Below are positions 1 to 9,216 of a stretch of DNA of 64,000 bases, one piece after another. Numbering within the stretch: position 1 is the stretch's first letter; every line of letters begins with the position of its first letter. Position numbers and translations under genes: made by a program. The stretch is taken from positions 310,001 to 374,000 of the forward strand of contig NZ_JAJNKA010000003.1 of NCBI RefSeq assembly GCF_021533215.1, read 5' to 3'. Below the pieces are notes generated by a model that saw only the letters and a list, made by a program, of their open reading frames with translations, was not told where the DNA came from and ran no database searches. This stretch comes from Portibacter lacus. GTDB taxonomy: Bacteria > Bacteroidota > Bacteroidia > Chitinophagales > Saprospiraceae.

Positions 1-158
1 CTTGCAATTCCTCCTTTGTGAATTCTTGCATTCAAGTAAGTTCTAATTTTAAAATCTGAAATTAGATTATCTCCAAATGAATGTCCTCCATACCAATTAG
101 AATCCCATCCTCTGATGATCCCTAATCTGTTGCCTATTGGATTTGTCTTTTGACCCAT
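1..158 (-). CDS. rpsC: 30S ribosomal protein S3, N-terminal part (cut by window edge)
   Basis: Reading leftwards from the ATG at 156-158 gives [20 protein letters not shown] followed by WYGG, the typical start of bacterial S3. S3 sits at the mRNA entry side of the 30S head. Only about 52 codons are present; the rest, including the KH domain, lies beyond the left edge. It follows rplV after 18 bases, the universal S10-operon order, so it belongs to the long minus-strand ribosomal operon that starts near 6850. Confidence 0.95.
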   Translation of the reverse strand, partial: MGQKTNPIGNRLGIIRGWDSNWYGGHSFGDNLISDFKIRTYLNARIHKGGIA

Positions 159-176
159 TTATTGCTTGATTTATTA

Positions 177-563
177 TTATTCTTGAGTTATTTCTGCAGC
201 ATCTAACGCTTCGATTGCAATTCTATTTTGCACTACTAACGTTACATGATTAGTTCTTTTTCTGATTCTATGAGCTCTTCCATGAGGAGCAGGTCTAAAC
301 CTTTTCAACATTGTTCCTTCATCTGAAAAGATAGTCTTCACGTACAGATCATATTCGTCCGCACTGTAAGTCATATCATTTTTATTCTCCCAGTTAGATA
401 TAGCTGATAACAATAGTTTCTCAACCCAAACTGCTGCTTCCTTTTTTGTATACTTCAGGATATTAAGGGCATCATCAACTGATTTGCCACGAATAAGATC
501 TACAACCAATCTCATTTTTCGAGCTGACATCGGACAATTCCTCAATTTTGCAACTGCTTCCAT
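177..563 (-). CDS. rplV: 50S ribosomal protein L22
   Basis: L22 lines the peptide exit tunnel of the 50S subunit. The frame is open from an upstream ATG at 590, three bases after the rpsS stop. I place the start at 563 because MEAVAKLRNCPMSARKMRLV is where many Bacteroidota L22 proteins begin, and that ATG follows an A-rich stretch typical of local starts. This gives 128 residues. The core with RKMRLVVDLIRGKSVDDAL and the C-terminal tunnel hairpin rich in Arg (RPAPHGRAHRIRKR) are intact. It is part of the S10 gene order between rpsS and rpsC. Confidence 0.95.
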   Translation of the reverse strand: MEAVAKLRNCPMSARKMRLVVDLIRGKSVDDALNILKYTKKEAAVWVEKLLLSAISNWENKNDMTYSADEYDLYVKTIFSDEGTMLKRFRPAPHGRAHRIRKRTNHVTLVVQNRIAIEALDAAEITQE

Positions 564-593
564 TTTATCTTTATTTAAACTCTTAATCAATTA

Positions 594-860
594 TTATTTT
601 CTATTTCCAGAATGTCCTCTAAAACTTCTGGTTGGAGAAAATTCACCTAGTTTATGACCTACCATATTTTCTGTAACGAAAACAGGAATAAAGGTTTTCC
701 CATTATGAACTGCAATCGTTTCACCTACCATGTCAGGAATAATCATTGATGATCTTGACCAGGTTTTAATTACTGTTTTTTTACTTGATTCCTTTGCTTT
801 GGTTAATTTATCCAAAAGCTTGTGAAAAACGTATGGACCTTTTTTTAATGAACGAGCCAT
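594..860 (-). CDS. rpsS: 30S ribosomal protein S19
   Basis: An 88-residue S19, of normal length, a protein of the 30S head that contacts S13 and the tRNA region. Recognisable blocks are [11 protein letters not shown] at the start, [15 protein letters not shown], the VHNGK turn, and [18 protein letters not shown] at the end. It starts six bases after rplB ends, so translational coupling in the operon is likely. Confidence 0.97.
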   Translation of the reverse strand: MARSLKKGPYVFHKLLDKLTKAKESSKKTVIKTWSRSSMIIPDMVGETIAVHNGKTFIPVFVTENMVGHKLGEFSPTRSFRGHSGNRK

Positions 861-866
861 GCTAGA

Positions 867-1697
867 TTAATTTTTTTTCTTTCTTTTTGTAATAATAAGC
901 TTAGATGAAGCTTTTTTAGGATTTCTAGTTTTCTGACCTTTAGCCATAATACCAGTTCTAGAACGTGGGTGACCTCCAGAAGATTTACCTTCTCCACCTC
1001 CCATAGGGTGATCCACTGGATTCATCGCTACACCTCTAACTCTAGGTCTTCTACCTAACCATCTCTTTCTACCAGCTTTTCCTAATACCTGTAAACTATG
1101 ATCAGGATTCGAAGTTGTTCCGATAGTTGCTTTACATGTAATTAGAATTCTTCTAACTTCACCAGAAGGTAACTTCACAGAAGCATATTTTCCTTCTCTC
1201 CCCATCAACACACCGTAAGTCCCAGCAGATCTTGCTAAAGCAGCACCTCTACCTGGAGTTAATTCGATTGCATGAATGGTAGAACCTAAAGGAATTTTAT
1301 CTAAGTACATAGAATTTCCAACATCAGGAGTTGCATCTACACCAGACATAATCTTATCACCAACTTCTAATTTGTTAGGCGCTACGATATATCTTTTTTC
1401 ACCATCAGCATAAACAATAAGTGCTATAAATGCAGTTCTATTCGGATCATACTCTATAGATTTAACTTTACCAGGAATTCCTTCCTTGTCTCTTTTAAAA
1501 TCTATAATTCTATATTTTCTCTTGTGTCCTCCACCCATCTGTCTCATTGTCATCTTACCATCGTGGTTTCTACCACCTGATTTCGACAATTTAGCAGTCA
1601 AGCTCTTTTCAGGATTATTCTCAGATACTCCGCTATAATCTAAACCGACTCTGAATCTTGTTCCTGGTGTTACTGGACTATACTTCTTTACTGGCAT
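867..1697 (-). CDS. rplB: 50S ribosomal protein L2
   Basis: A 276-residue L2, full length, a primary 23S rRNA binder near the peptidyl transferase centre and needed for subunit association. The conserved C-terminal block [20 protein letters not shown] includes the His of the MNPVDH motif. The RNA-binding core with GGGHKRKYR and the basic tail [11 protein letters not shown] are present. It lies between rplW and rpsS in canonical order. Confidence 0.98.
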   Translation of the reverse strand: MPVKKYSPVTPGTRFRVGLDYSGVSENNPEKSLTAKLSKSGGRNHDGKMTMRQMGGGHKRKYRIIDFKRDKEGIPGKVKSIEYDPNRTAFIALIVYADGEKRYIVAPNKLEVGDKIMSGVDATPDVGNSMYLDKIPLGSTIHAIELTPGRGAALARSAGTYGVLMGREGKYASVKLPSGEVRRILITCKATIGTTSNPDHSLQVLGKAGRKRWLGRRPRVRGVAMNPVDHPMGGGEGKSSGGHPRSRTGIMAKGQKTRNPKKASSKLIITKRKKKN

Positions 1698-1725
1698 TGT
1701 TAAATAATTTTATTCTAATGCTTAA

Positions 1726-2022
1726 TTAAATATCACCGTAAAAATCAATTTCTTCACCTTCAGCAAGCGTTACGATCGCTTTTTTGTAAGAAGAAACTCT
1801 ACCTTTAATCAAACCGCTCCTCGTATTTCTATTCTTAGCTTTTGCAGGCATAACCATCGTATTTACAGAAGCTACATTTACACTATAAAGCTCCTCGATC
1901 GCTTTCCGAACTTCAATTTTATTAGCTTTTTGATTAACAATAAAACTATATTGATTCGAAACATCCGAAAGCATTTCTGCTTTTTCCGAGATGATTGGTT
2001 TTATTAAAATATTCTTTGACAT
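1726..2022 (-). CDS. rplW: 50S ribosomal protein L23
   Basis: A 98-residue L23, located at the tunnel exit where trigger factor and SRP dock. The N-terminal IKPIISEKAEML and the KANKIEVRKAIEELYSVNV block are diagnostic. The long loop region is basic (KAKNRNTRSGLIKGRVSSYK). It starts 18 bases after rplD ends and keeps the order rplD-rplW-rplB. Confidence 0.96.
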   Translation of the reverse strand: MSKNILIKPIISEKAEMLSDVSNQYSFIVNQKANKIEVRKAIEELYSVNVASVNTMVMPAKAKNRNTRSGLIKGRVSSYKKAIVTLAEGEEIDFYGDI

Positions 2023-2040
2023 TTTACTCTTTTTAAACTA

Positions 2041-2670
2041 TTAAGCAAATGATGCTTGCATTTTTTCAATTGCACTTTCAGATAAAATGATTGATTGCGC
2101 ATTCAAAATCTGAAAAGTATTTAAATCTTTTGCATTTACAACAGAAGCTTTCTTTATGTTTCTGCTAGATAAAAGCAAATTGTTATCATAATCATTTAGG
2201 ATCAAAAGTGACTTCTTATCAGCTGAACTTAACTTATTAAGAACACCTACGTAGTTACTTGTCTTTGGATTATCAAAAGTAAAATCCTCAACTACTATGA
2301 TACTACCTGCACTTGCTTTAGTAGATAAAGCTGAAGCTTTCGCTAATTGCTTTACTTTCTTATTAAGTTTCAGGTTATAATTTCTATCAGCTCTAGGACC
2401 AAACATTCTCCCTCCTCCTCTGAAAAGACCACTTTTTATTGAACCTGCTCTTGCAGTACCTGTTCCCTTCTGTCTTTTAATCTTTCTTGTAGATCCAGTG
2501 ATTTCACCTTTCTCTTTTGCTTTGTGCGTTCCTTGTCTTTGAGCTGCATGATAAGCTTTAACTGCAAGATAAACGGCATGATTATTCGGTTCAATTCCGA
2601 AAATTTCATCTGGAAGATCTACAGATCTCCCTGTAGCTTTACCTTCTATATTAAGAACATCAATCTTCAT
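2041..2670 (-). CDS. rplD: 50S ribosomal protein L4
   Basis: A 209-residue L4. Family marks are the extended tunnel loop with KGTGTARAGSIKSGLFRGGG and FGPRADRNYNLKLNKKVKQLA. L4 shapes the exit-tunnel constriction. In Enterobacteria it also represses its own operon, but no comparable S10 leader was recognised here. Five bases separate it from rplC. Confidence 0.97.
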   Translation of the reverse strand: MKIDVLNIEGKATGRSVDLPDEIFGIEPNNHAVYLAVKAYHAAQRQGTHKAKEKGEITGSTRKIKRQKGTGTARAGSIKSGLFRGGGRMFGPRADRNYNLKLNKKVKQLAKASALSTKASAGSIIVVEDFTFDNPKTSNYVGVLNKLSSADKKSLLILNDYDNNLLLSSRNIKKASVVNAKDLNTFQILNAQSIILSESAIEKMQASFA

Positions 2671-2675
2671 TGCAA

Positions 2676-3296
2676 TTATTTTTCTATAACAAGGTATGCT
2701 CCTTTATGACCAGGAACTGCACCTTTAATAACTAATAAATTCTGCTCAGGAAATAACTTAACTACTTCCAAATTCGCAATTTTAATTCTTTTACCACCCA
2801 TTCTACCGGCCATTTTCATTCCTTTGAAAACTTTAGCAGGATAAGAAGCTGCTCCAATCGATCCTGGTGCTCTAAGTCTGTTGTGCTGACCGTGAGTTTT
2901 ATCACCTACACCTCGGAAGTTGTGTCTTTTAACAACACCTTGAAAACCCTTACCCTTAGTAATACCAACAGCGCTAACTTTGTCTCCTACAGCGAAAACC
3001 TCATCAATACTAATAGTATCACCCAAAGCCTTATCAAATGTAGCGTCTCTTAACTCAACCACCTTCCTCTTAGGAGTAGTGTTTGCTTTTGAGAAATGCC
3101 CAATCAATTGATTTGAGGTATTCTTTTCTTTAGCTTCACCCGCTCCTATTTGAAGAGCGTTATATCCATCTGTATCTTCAGATTTAACCTGAGTTACAAC
3201 ATTAGGTGTTACTTCTATAACCGTACAAGCAACATTTTTCCCTTCTGCAGAGAAGATGCTGGTCATACCGACCTTTTTACCTATGATACCGTCCAC
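2676..3296 (-). CDS. rplC: 50S ribosomal protein L3
   Basis: A 206-residue L3, an early 23S rRNA assembly protein whose loop reaches towards the peptidyl transferase centre. It starts [16 protein letters not shown] and carries [16 protein letters not shown] and the central block [20 protein letters not shown] with GRMGGKR. The start codon is GTG (complement of 3294-3296); no in-frame ATG lies closer than the conserved GMT motif. An 81-base gap separates it from rpsJ. Confidence 0.97.
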   Translation of the reverse strand: MDGIIGKKVGMTSIFSAEGKNVACTVIEVTPNVVTQVKSEDTDGYNALQIGAGEAKEKNTSNQLIGHFSKANTTPKRKVVELRDATFDKALGDTISIDEVFAVGDKVSAVGITKGKGFQGVVKRHNFRGVGDKTHGQHNRLRAPGSIGAASYPAKVFKGMKMAGRMGGKRIKIANLEVVKLFPEQNLLVIKGAVPGHKGAYLVIEK

Positions 3297-3377
3297 GATA
3301 TACTATTTTATTATGACCAAAAAGCATACAAAGTCTATCACTAAACTTTGAACATATTTTTGAAAATTATTTGAAAA

Positions 3378-3686
3378 TTATGTCAACTTAACCTGAATAT
3401 CTACTCCGGATGGAAGCTCTAACTTTGATAGAGCATCTACGGTTTTCTGCGTCGGAGTATAAATCTCGATTAATCTTTTGTGGGTACGCAATTGGAACTG
3501 CTCACGAGATTTCTTATTGACATGCGGGGAACGCAATACCGTAAATATTTCTTTCTCTGTTGGCAGCGGAATCGGACCCGTAATGACAGCACCACTATTT
3601 CGGACTGTCTTCACGATTTTCTCCGTTGATTTATCAACCAAGTTATGGTCATACGAACGAAGTTTAATCCTGATTTTTTGATTCAT
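3378..3686 (-). CDS. rpsJ: 30S ribosomal protein S10 (NusE)
   Basis: A 102-residue S10, a 30S head protein and also the NusE antitermination factor. Diagnostic blocks are [31 protein letters not shown] and [20 protein letters not shown]. It is the first gene of the classical S10 operon but here follows fusA directly, joining the str and S10 operons. A stem-loop and a possible -7 promoter box lie in the 73-base gap upstream. Confidence 0.97.
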   Translation of the reverse strand: MNQKIRIKLRSYDHNLVDKSTEKIVKTVRNSGAVITGPIPLPTEKEIFTVLRSPHVNKKSREQFQLRTHKRLIEIYTPTQKTVDALSKLELPSGVDIQVKLT

Positions 3687-3716
3687 TACCTAGTAATTAT
3701 ATTATTATTTTAAAAA

Positions 3717-3750
3717 GTGGCACAAAGATAGTAATTTATCTGAATGCCAC
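3717..3750 (-). promoter_or_regulatory. stem-loop and candidate internal promoter between fusA and rpsJ
   Basis: In the fusA-rpsJ gap, GTGGCA (3717-3722) pairs with TGCCAC (3745-3750), and inside it AGATA (3726-3730) pairs with TATCT (3737-3741). Read on the minus strand the outer stem is followed by TTTTT, as in a weak intrinsic terminator. The same strand contains TATCTTTG (complement of 3723-3730), a perfect Bacteroidota -7 box, with ATTG (one mismatch to TTTG) 19 bases upstream. It could reset transcription between the str and S10 halves. What is seen is pairing and motif; the role is inferred. Confidence 0.4.
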
Positions 3751-3759
3751 AATATTTTC

Positions 3760-5895
3760 TTAAACTTTTACTTCACCTTTTGATTCAGCGATCACAACTT
3801 CTGCAACACTCTTCGGTGCAGCAGCATAATGTGAGAATTCCATCGAGCTACTTGCTCTTCCTGATGTTATCGTTCTCAGCTGAGTTACATATCCAAACAT
3901 TTCAGATAAAGGCACGTCTGCAGACACTTGTACTGCTCCTCCAGACTTTTGTTCTTGTCCTTTAGGTAATCCTCTTCTTCTGTTAAGGTCACCAATTACA
4001 GACCCTGTATACTCTTCTGGAGTAGTGATCTCTAATTTCATGATTGGCTCAAGAAGAACCGGCTTAGTTTTAGCAGCAGCTGCTCTAAAACCTTCCTTAG
4101 CACAAAGTTCAAATGCAATAGGCTTACTATCCACTGCGTGAGTAGAACCATCATACACAGTAACTTTCATACTATCAATACCATATCCTGCTACAATTCC
4201 ATTATCCATCATGGCTGTAAAACCTTTAACGATAGATGGGAAGAATTCTTTCGGAATCTTACCTCCTACTATCTTATTGATAAATTGTAACTTCTCTTTT
4301 CCGCTCTTGAAATCATCAGACTCTAAAAACTCTTCATCTGCTGGTCCTAATTCAAATTGCATATCTGCAAATAAACCTGATCCACCTGATTGTTTCTTAA
4401 GACGTTCTCTGTGATCTACAGTAATAGTTAACGCCTCTTTGTAGTTAACTTGAGGAGCACCTTGGTTACATTCTACACCAAACTCTCTTCTCAACCTATC
4501 AACAATAATCTCAAGGTGTAACTCTCCCATACCGCTAATCACTGTTTGATTAGTATCAGGATCAAATCGAACTTTGAATGTTGGATCCTCTTCAGCAAGT
4601 TTTGCTAAAGCCATTCCCAATTTATCCATGTCTTTCTGACTCTTCGGTTCTACTGCTACTCCGATTACTGGATCTGGAAACTTCATACTTTCTAGTACAA
4701 TAGGACTTCCTTCAGCACACAAAGTATCACCAGTTCTAAGATCTTTAAATCCTACACCTGCTGCAATATCTCCCGCTTCTACCCTATCAATAGGATTTTG
4801 CTTATTAGAGTGCATTTGATATAATCTAGAAATTCTTTCTTTCTTTCCAGATCTTGAATTATATATATATGACCCAGCATCTAATGCGCCAGAATATACT
4901 CTAAAGAATGCAAGACGACCAACAAAAGGGTCAGTTGCAATTTTAAATGCTAAAGCTGTAAATGGCTCATCAACAGAAGGTCTTCTTACGATAGGCTCTT
5001 CAGTATCTGGGTGCATTCCTGTTACTGCATCTACATCTAAAGGAGAAGGTAAGAATGCACAAACTGCATCTAGAACCGCTTGAACTCCTTTATTTTTGAA
5101 TGCAGAACCACACATCATTGGAACAAACTTGTTATCCAATACTGCACCACGAACGGCATTAATCATTTCTTGCTCAGTAATCGAATCCTGATCTTCAAAG
5201 AACTTTTCCATAAGTCCTTCATCATATTCAGCAACTGCTTCTAATAATTTCTCTCTCCACTCTAATACGGTATCTTTAAGATCTTCCGGAATAGGAATTT
5301 CTTCATAAGTCATACCCATGTCACTATCATTCCAAACAATTGCTTTGTTTGTAATCAAGTCAACAACTCCTTTAAACGTTTCTTCAGCTCCTATTGGAAC
5401 TTGTAAAGGAATAGCTTCTGATCCTAATTTCTCTTTAACGTCGTTTACAACAGAAAAGAAATTTGCTCCAGAACGGTCCATTTTATTTACGAATCCAATT
5501 CTAGGAACTTTATAATTATCAGCTAATCTCCAGTTTGTCTCAGATTGAGGCTCAACACCAGAAACTGCGCAGAATAAAAACACAAGTCCATCTAAAACTC
5601 TTAAAGATCTATTTACTTCAACAGTGAAATCTACGTGACCCGGAGTATCAATGATATTCATCGGATAGTCCTGGCCTTTCCAGTTCCAATTCGTTTTAGT
5701 TGCAGCAGAAGTAATTGTAATACCTCTTTCTTGCTCTTGTTCCATCCAATCCATAGTTGCGGCACCATCATGCACCTCACCTATCTTGTGGCTCATTCCT
5801 GTATAATATAGAACTCTCTCAGTAGTAGTGGTTTTTCCTGCATCAATGTGTGCAGCGATACCAATATTTCTAGTGAATTTTAGATCCTTTGACAT
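3760..5895 (-). CDS. fusA: translation elongation factor G
   Basis: A 711-residue EF-G, the GTPase that drives ribosomal translocation and, with RRF, recycling. The G domain shows [13 protein letters not shown] (P-loop), [10 protein letters not shown] (switch I), DTPGHVDF (G3) and NKMD (G4). Domains II-V follow, including [14 protein letters not shown] in domain III and [20 protein letters not shown] near the C-terminus. Length and motifs fit the housekeeping EF-G rather than the shorter paralogues. It sits 13 bases after rpsG; no tuf gene follows, as in other Bacteroidota. Confidence 0.97.
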   Translation of the reverse strand: MSKDLKFTRNIGIAAHIDAGKTTTTERVLYYTGMSHKIGEVHDGAATMDWMEQEQERGITITSAATKTNWNWKGQDYPMNIIDTPGHVDFTVEVNRSLRVLDGLVFLFCAVSGVEPQSETNWRLADNYKVPRIGFVNKMDRSGANFFSVVNDVKEKLGSEAIPLQVPIGAEETFKGVVDLITNKAIVWNDSDMGMTYEEIPIPEDLKDTVLEWREKLLEAVAEYDEGLMEKFFEDQDSITEQEMINAVRGAVLDNKFVPMMCGSAFKNKGVQAVLDAVCAFLPSPLDVDAVTGMHPDTEEPIVRRPSVDEPFTALAFKIATDPFVGRLAFFRVYSGALDAGSYIYNSRSGKKERISRLYQMHSNKQNPIDRVEAGDIAAGVGFKDLRTGDTLCAEGSPIVLESMKFPDPVIGVAVEPKSQKDMDKLGMALAKLAEEDPTFKVRFDPDTNQTVISGMGELHLEIIVDRLRREFGVECNQGAPQVNYKEALTITVDHRERLKKQSGGSGLFADMQFELGPADEEFLESDDFKSGKEKLQFINKIVGGKIPKEFFPSIVKGFTAMMDNGIVAGYGIDSMKVTVYDGSTHAVDSKPIAFELCAKEGFRAAAAKTKPVLLEPIMKLEITTPEEYTGSVIGDLNRRRGLPKGQEQKSGGAVQVSADVPLSEMFGYVTQLRTITSGRASSSMEFSHYAAAPKSVAEVVIAESKGEVKV

Positions 5896-5908
5896 TTTAT
5901 TTTTTTTA

Positions 5909-6376
5909 TTATACTCTAAAGTGTGCGAACGCCCTGTTTGACTCGGCCATTCTATGTGTATCTTCTTTTCTCTTCACAGCAGCGCCCTCGCCTTTACTTG
6001 CAGCCATTAATTCATTAGCTAGCTTGTCAGCAATTCCTTTACCGTTTCTTTCTCTTGAAAATCTAATCAACCATTTCATTCCAATCGAAGTTTTTCTCTT
6101 AGCAGGAATTTCCGTAGGAATCTGGAAAGTCGCCCCTCCTATTCTTCTACTTCTTACTTCTACTTGAGGAGTAGCATTTACTAATGCTTTCGCCCAAACT
6201 TCATGTGGATCTTCACCTGTTTTTTCAGCAATTAAGTCCATTGCTTCATAAAAAACACCTATTGCAACATTCTTTTTACCGGACAACATCAAGTTATTAA
6301 TAAACTTAGTCACCTCCTGATCTCCAAATCGTGGATCTGGAGCTATTACCCTTAGTTTCGGTCTTCTTTTTCTCAT
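5909..6376 (-). CDS. rpsG: 30S ribosomal protein S7
   Basis: A 155-residue S7, the primary 16S rRNA 3' domain binder and head organiser. It begins [20 protein letters not shown] and contains [14 protein letters not shown] and the block [15 protein letters not shown], followed by [15 protein letters not shown] at the end. It is six bases from rpsL and 13 from fusA, in the standard str operon order. Confidence 0.98.
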   Translation of the reverse strand: MRKRRPKLRVIAPDPRFGDQEVTKFINNLMLSGKKNVAIGVFYEAMDLIAEKTGEDPHEVWAKALVNATPQVEVRSRRIGGATFQIPTEIPAKRKTSIGMKWLIRFSRERNGKGIADKLANELMAASKGEGAAVKRKEDTHRMAESNRAFAHFRV

Positions 6377-6382
6377 GAAAGA

Positions 6383-6757
6383 TTATTTTTTAGGTCTTTT
6401 TGTTCCGTATTTACTTCTACTTTGAAGCCTTCCATTTACACCTGCTGTATCTAATGCTCCACGCACAATTCTATATCGAACCCCTGGGAGATCTTTTACC
6501 CTTCCACCTTGTATCAAAACAATACTGTGCTCTTGCAAATTGTGGCCCTCTCCTGGTATGTAAGAAATCACCTCAATTCCGTTAGTTAATCTAACCTTAG
6601 CAACTTTTCTTAGTGCAGAGTTAGGTTTCTTAGGCGTAGTTGTATAAACTCTAGTACACACTCCTCTTTTCTGAGGGCATCTATCCAAAGCTCTTGATTT
6701 ACTTTTCGTAACAACCTTTTTTCTACCCTTTCTTACCAGTTGATTAATAGTAGGCAT
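6383..6757 (-). CDS. rpsL: 30S ribosomal protein S12
   Basis: A 124-residue S12, part of the decoding centre. The segment [14 protein letters not shown] has Lys at positions 43 and 44, and KDLPGVRY follows later, so residues where streptomycin resistance changes usually occur are wild type. It is the first gene of the operon. The promoter lies about 100 bases upstream at 6855-6886. Confidence 0.98.
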   Translation of the reverse strand: MPTINQLVRKGRKKVVTKSKSRALDRCPQKRGVCTRVYTTTPKKPNSALRKVAKVRLTNGIEVISYIPGEGHNLQEHSIVLIQGGRVKDLPGVRYRIVRGALDTAGVNGRLQSRSKYGTKRPKK

Positions 6758-7233
6758 ATATTTAAAACATTTTATTTATGTTAAATCTTTGTAAAACCCT
6801 TTGAAAATAAGGTCTTTCGACCCAACTTGAGACACCTATCCTCAAAAGCGAATGCAAATGTACGACTTATTTTCTGTTAAACCAAAAAGGTTTTTCACAT
6901 TTTCATCAAATCCGTCCAGCAAATTCACACAAAACACCTCTGTGCTTACAATTAAGGACATTAAAATGCCTAATTTTAATATTTATGGGAAGTAATAATG
7001 TATTATGCGGAATTTAATTTTGAAAATAAAAATCTATGAAGCCAATCATTCCTACTAAAAAATGCAAAATTACTCTAAATAAAAACTTCAATTATCCGCA
7101 ACACGGTTTAAATACAAATACATTAGACATTGAAAATTTATCTATATCAAAAAAATCTATATATCTACAATCGGATATAATCCATTCCTAAGACCCAGTA
7201 AATTTTGAAGAAAAGATTAGTTCGTATTATATA
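6758..7233. other. intergenic region with ribosomal promoter and a weak small ORF
   Basis: This 476-base stretch lies between rpsL and the end of the sigma gene. It holds the rpsL promoter. On the plus strand an ORF of 51 codons runs from 7036 to 7191 (starting MKPIIPTKKCKITLNKNF); TAATTTTG, a perfect -7 box, lies at 7015-7022 but no TTTG is found at the right distance. The ORF has no recognised relative and may be chance in AT-rich DNA. No clear terminator for the sigma gene was seen. Confidence 0.3.
6855..6886 (-). promoter_or_regulatory. promoter of the str-S10 ribosomal operon
   Basis: On the minus strand TTTG (complement of 6883-6886) is followed after exactly 20 bases by TACATTTG (complement of 6855-6862). 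This matches the Bacteroidota housekeeping consensus TTTG-N19-22-TAnnTTTG without a mismatch. Transcription would start near 6848 and leave a 5' leader of about 90 bases before rpsL. Position and fit are seen; activity is inferred. Confidence 0.75.
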
Positions 7234-7851
7234 CTATATGAAAAACCAAATCAGGATAACAATACCATTAAATATCATTTCGAAAGAAGATCTAATTTGC
7301 TCATTGTGCTCATGGCTTTTTCGCAACTTCTGCGTAGCTCTATAAATCAGATTCCGCACAACCTGCCTATTCATTCCTAGTATCTTCGCAATCTCTACCG
7401 ATTTCATCCCTTTATAATACTTCAGATAAATTAACTCCCTCTCTTTCGGTCCTAACTCTGAAAGCATTGAATTACAAAACTGAACCAAAGACTTTTTTTC
7501 TCCAGCTGCCTGGATCTTATAATAATTGTTTTCAACAATCTGATCCAATTCAACTTTTACATCTTTTGCGGATTCTTTTTCCTGCTCTTTAAAGATGAAA
7601 TTCCTGAAGCACTTTAATATATAAGCAAGTGTATGATCTTTATTAAGGAAAGGTTCTGGAGAGGAATAAACATTTAATAAAAAACTTTGGATATAATCTT
7701 CTAAGTTATGCTCTGGACTTTCGAAATGTGCTCCATATACACGCAGCTCATTGAACATAATTTTGTAAAATTGTTCAAATGCAGCAGCCTGCCCTTTGCT
7801 GTGATCTAGCAAAAGTTTCCCTAAAGATGATATTTCTAATTTATTGTCCAA
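7234..7851 (-). CDS. ECF-type RNA polymerase sigma factor (PUL-associated)
   Basis: A 205-residue sigma-70 family protein of the ECF group used by FecI-like systems. Region 2 spans roughly residues 20-95 and region 4 roughly 130-180, with LGPKERELIYLKYYKGMKS and the helix-turn-helix SVEIAKILGMNRQVVRNLIY. The C-terminus is unusually hydrophobic (IVILIWFFI). The start appears to be TTG. It is transcribed away from the fecR-susC-susD locus that begins 291 bases to the right, the common arrangement for regulating a TonB-dependent uptake locus. It probably directs that locus, and FecR would control it. Confidence 0.85.
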   Translation of the reverse strand: MDNKLEISSLGKLLLDHSKGQAAAFEQFYKIMFNELRVYGAHFESPEHNLEDYIQSFLLNVYSSPEPFLNKDHTLAYILKCFRNFIFKEQEKESAKDVKVELDQIVENNYYKIQAAGEKKSLVQFCNSMLSELGPKERELIYLKYYKGMKSVEIAKILGMNRQVVRNLIYRATQKLRKSHEHNEQIRSSFEMIFNGIVILIWFFI

Positions 7852-8142
7852 CGCCCAATTATATTCGTGTTCAACGTCAAATTATACATCTAATCCTGAG
7901 AGAAATACTCAAGACTTGCTATTTAACTTGGGATAAAAGTAACAAATTGATTTTAAGTTTCAAGAAAGTATTCCCGATCATTTAAATAAAATTTAGAATG
8001 GTTTTAAAAGAAATTGAAAAAAAATAAAATTCTTAGGTTACAGTTTCACATACATTATACTGTAGAACTTGAAACCAGCAAAAGTAAATAGTTTAACACC
8101 ACCTAAACACATCATTATTATACAACTAACAAACTAAACAAA

Positions 8143-9192
8143 TTGAAAAACCTAGCAATTCACAATTTTAAACTAAAGGATTTTCTGAGCAATTCTGATT
8201 TCAAAGATTTTGTTCTAACTAATAAAAATCCTCAGTTCTGGGAGAATTACATCTCATCGAATCCAGAAAATCTTGACGTTCTCTATAATGCCCGAGAAAT
8301 CATCGCTGAAATGAATTCTATATATGGTGACTTAGAAAAATCTGATCAAGAGGTAGATCAAAACTGGGATGAATTTAAATTAAAGACTAAAGCTACTCCC
8401 ATAAAACAACTGCATCGACCTACGAAGAGGTTTCGATTATATAATATCGCTAAAGTCAGTGCTTGCGTTATTATCCTTGCAGCATTTATTACGATTTCTT
8501 ACCAATTATACACCAATGTAGAGCAAGAAGAAATATCTAATTCCGTAGAATACTATACCGCTTCTGCTGAAATAAAGAATATCACCTTACCTGATTCCAC
8601 ATTGGTCGTACTGAACGGGAATTCTAAATTATTAGTTCATGCAGGGTTTTCTGCAACTCAACAAAGAATTGTAGAGTTAGAAGGTCAAGGCTACTTCGAA
8701 GTAACGAAAGCAATAAATACTGATAATCAATTTATTATCAAAACAAATAATTCTAAGGTCACCGTACTTGGAACTAAGTTCGATCTTATTAATACTGCTT
8801 CTGGCCTAGAACTATCGCTAGATGAAGGCCATGTAAATCTTGAATATGGCCAAGAAGGTCTAGATAGTAAAAATGTCAACATCCTTCCTGGAGAAGCTGT
8901 AAAAATTGATCCTTCTGGTAATATGACACATCAAACAATGAAAAATACTCGGATTAATTCAAGCTGGAAAACTGGATTTTTCGAATACGAATCTCAGCCT
9001 TTAAGTAAAATATTCTCTGATGTAGAGCGTCAGTTTAATATAAATTTTGAAAATAAATCGCAGGCTTTACTAGACAAGAAAATAAATGGAGTTATCCCAA
9101 CATCAAATCTTGAAGAAGCCTTAATCGTACTTGAAATACTAATAGATAAAAAACTTAAATATAAAAATGAATCAACAATCACTATCCAATAA
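8143..9192 (+). CDS. FecR family anti-sigma factor
   Basis: A 349-residue inner-membrane anti-sigma regulator that would hold the ECF sigma factor and receive a signal from SusC in the periplasm. One membrane segment lies at about residues 102-123. The FecR domain follows (LPDSTLVVLNGNSKL, GYFEVTKA, VTVLGTKFDL) and a C-terminal DUF4974-like part ends with LDKKINGVIPTSNLEEAL. The start is TTG. It lies 24 bases before susC and is divergent from the sigma gene. Confidence 0.88.
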   Translation: MKNLAIHNFKLKDFLSNSDFKDFVLTNKNPQFWENYISSNPENLDVLYNAREIIAEMNSIYGDLEKSDQEVDQNWDEFKLKTKATPIKQLHRPTKRFRLYNIAKVSACVIILAAFITISYQLYTNVEQEEISNSVEYYTASAEIKNITLPDSTLVVLNGNSKLLVHAGFSATQQRIVELEGQGYFEVTKAINTDNQFIIKTNNSKVTVLGTKFDLINTASGLELSLDEGHVNLEYGQEGLDSKNVNILPGEAVKIDPSGNMTHQTMKNTRINSSWKTGFFEYESQPLSKIFSDVERQFNINFENKSQALLDKKINGVIPTSNLEEALIVLEILIDKKLKYKNESTITIQ

Positions 9193-9216
9193 ACTCAATA
9201 TGAAAAATTATTTATT

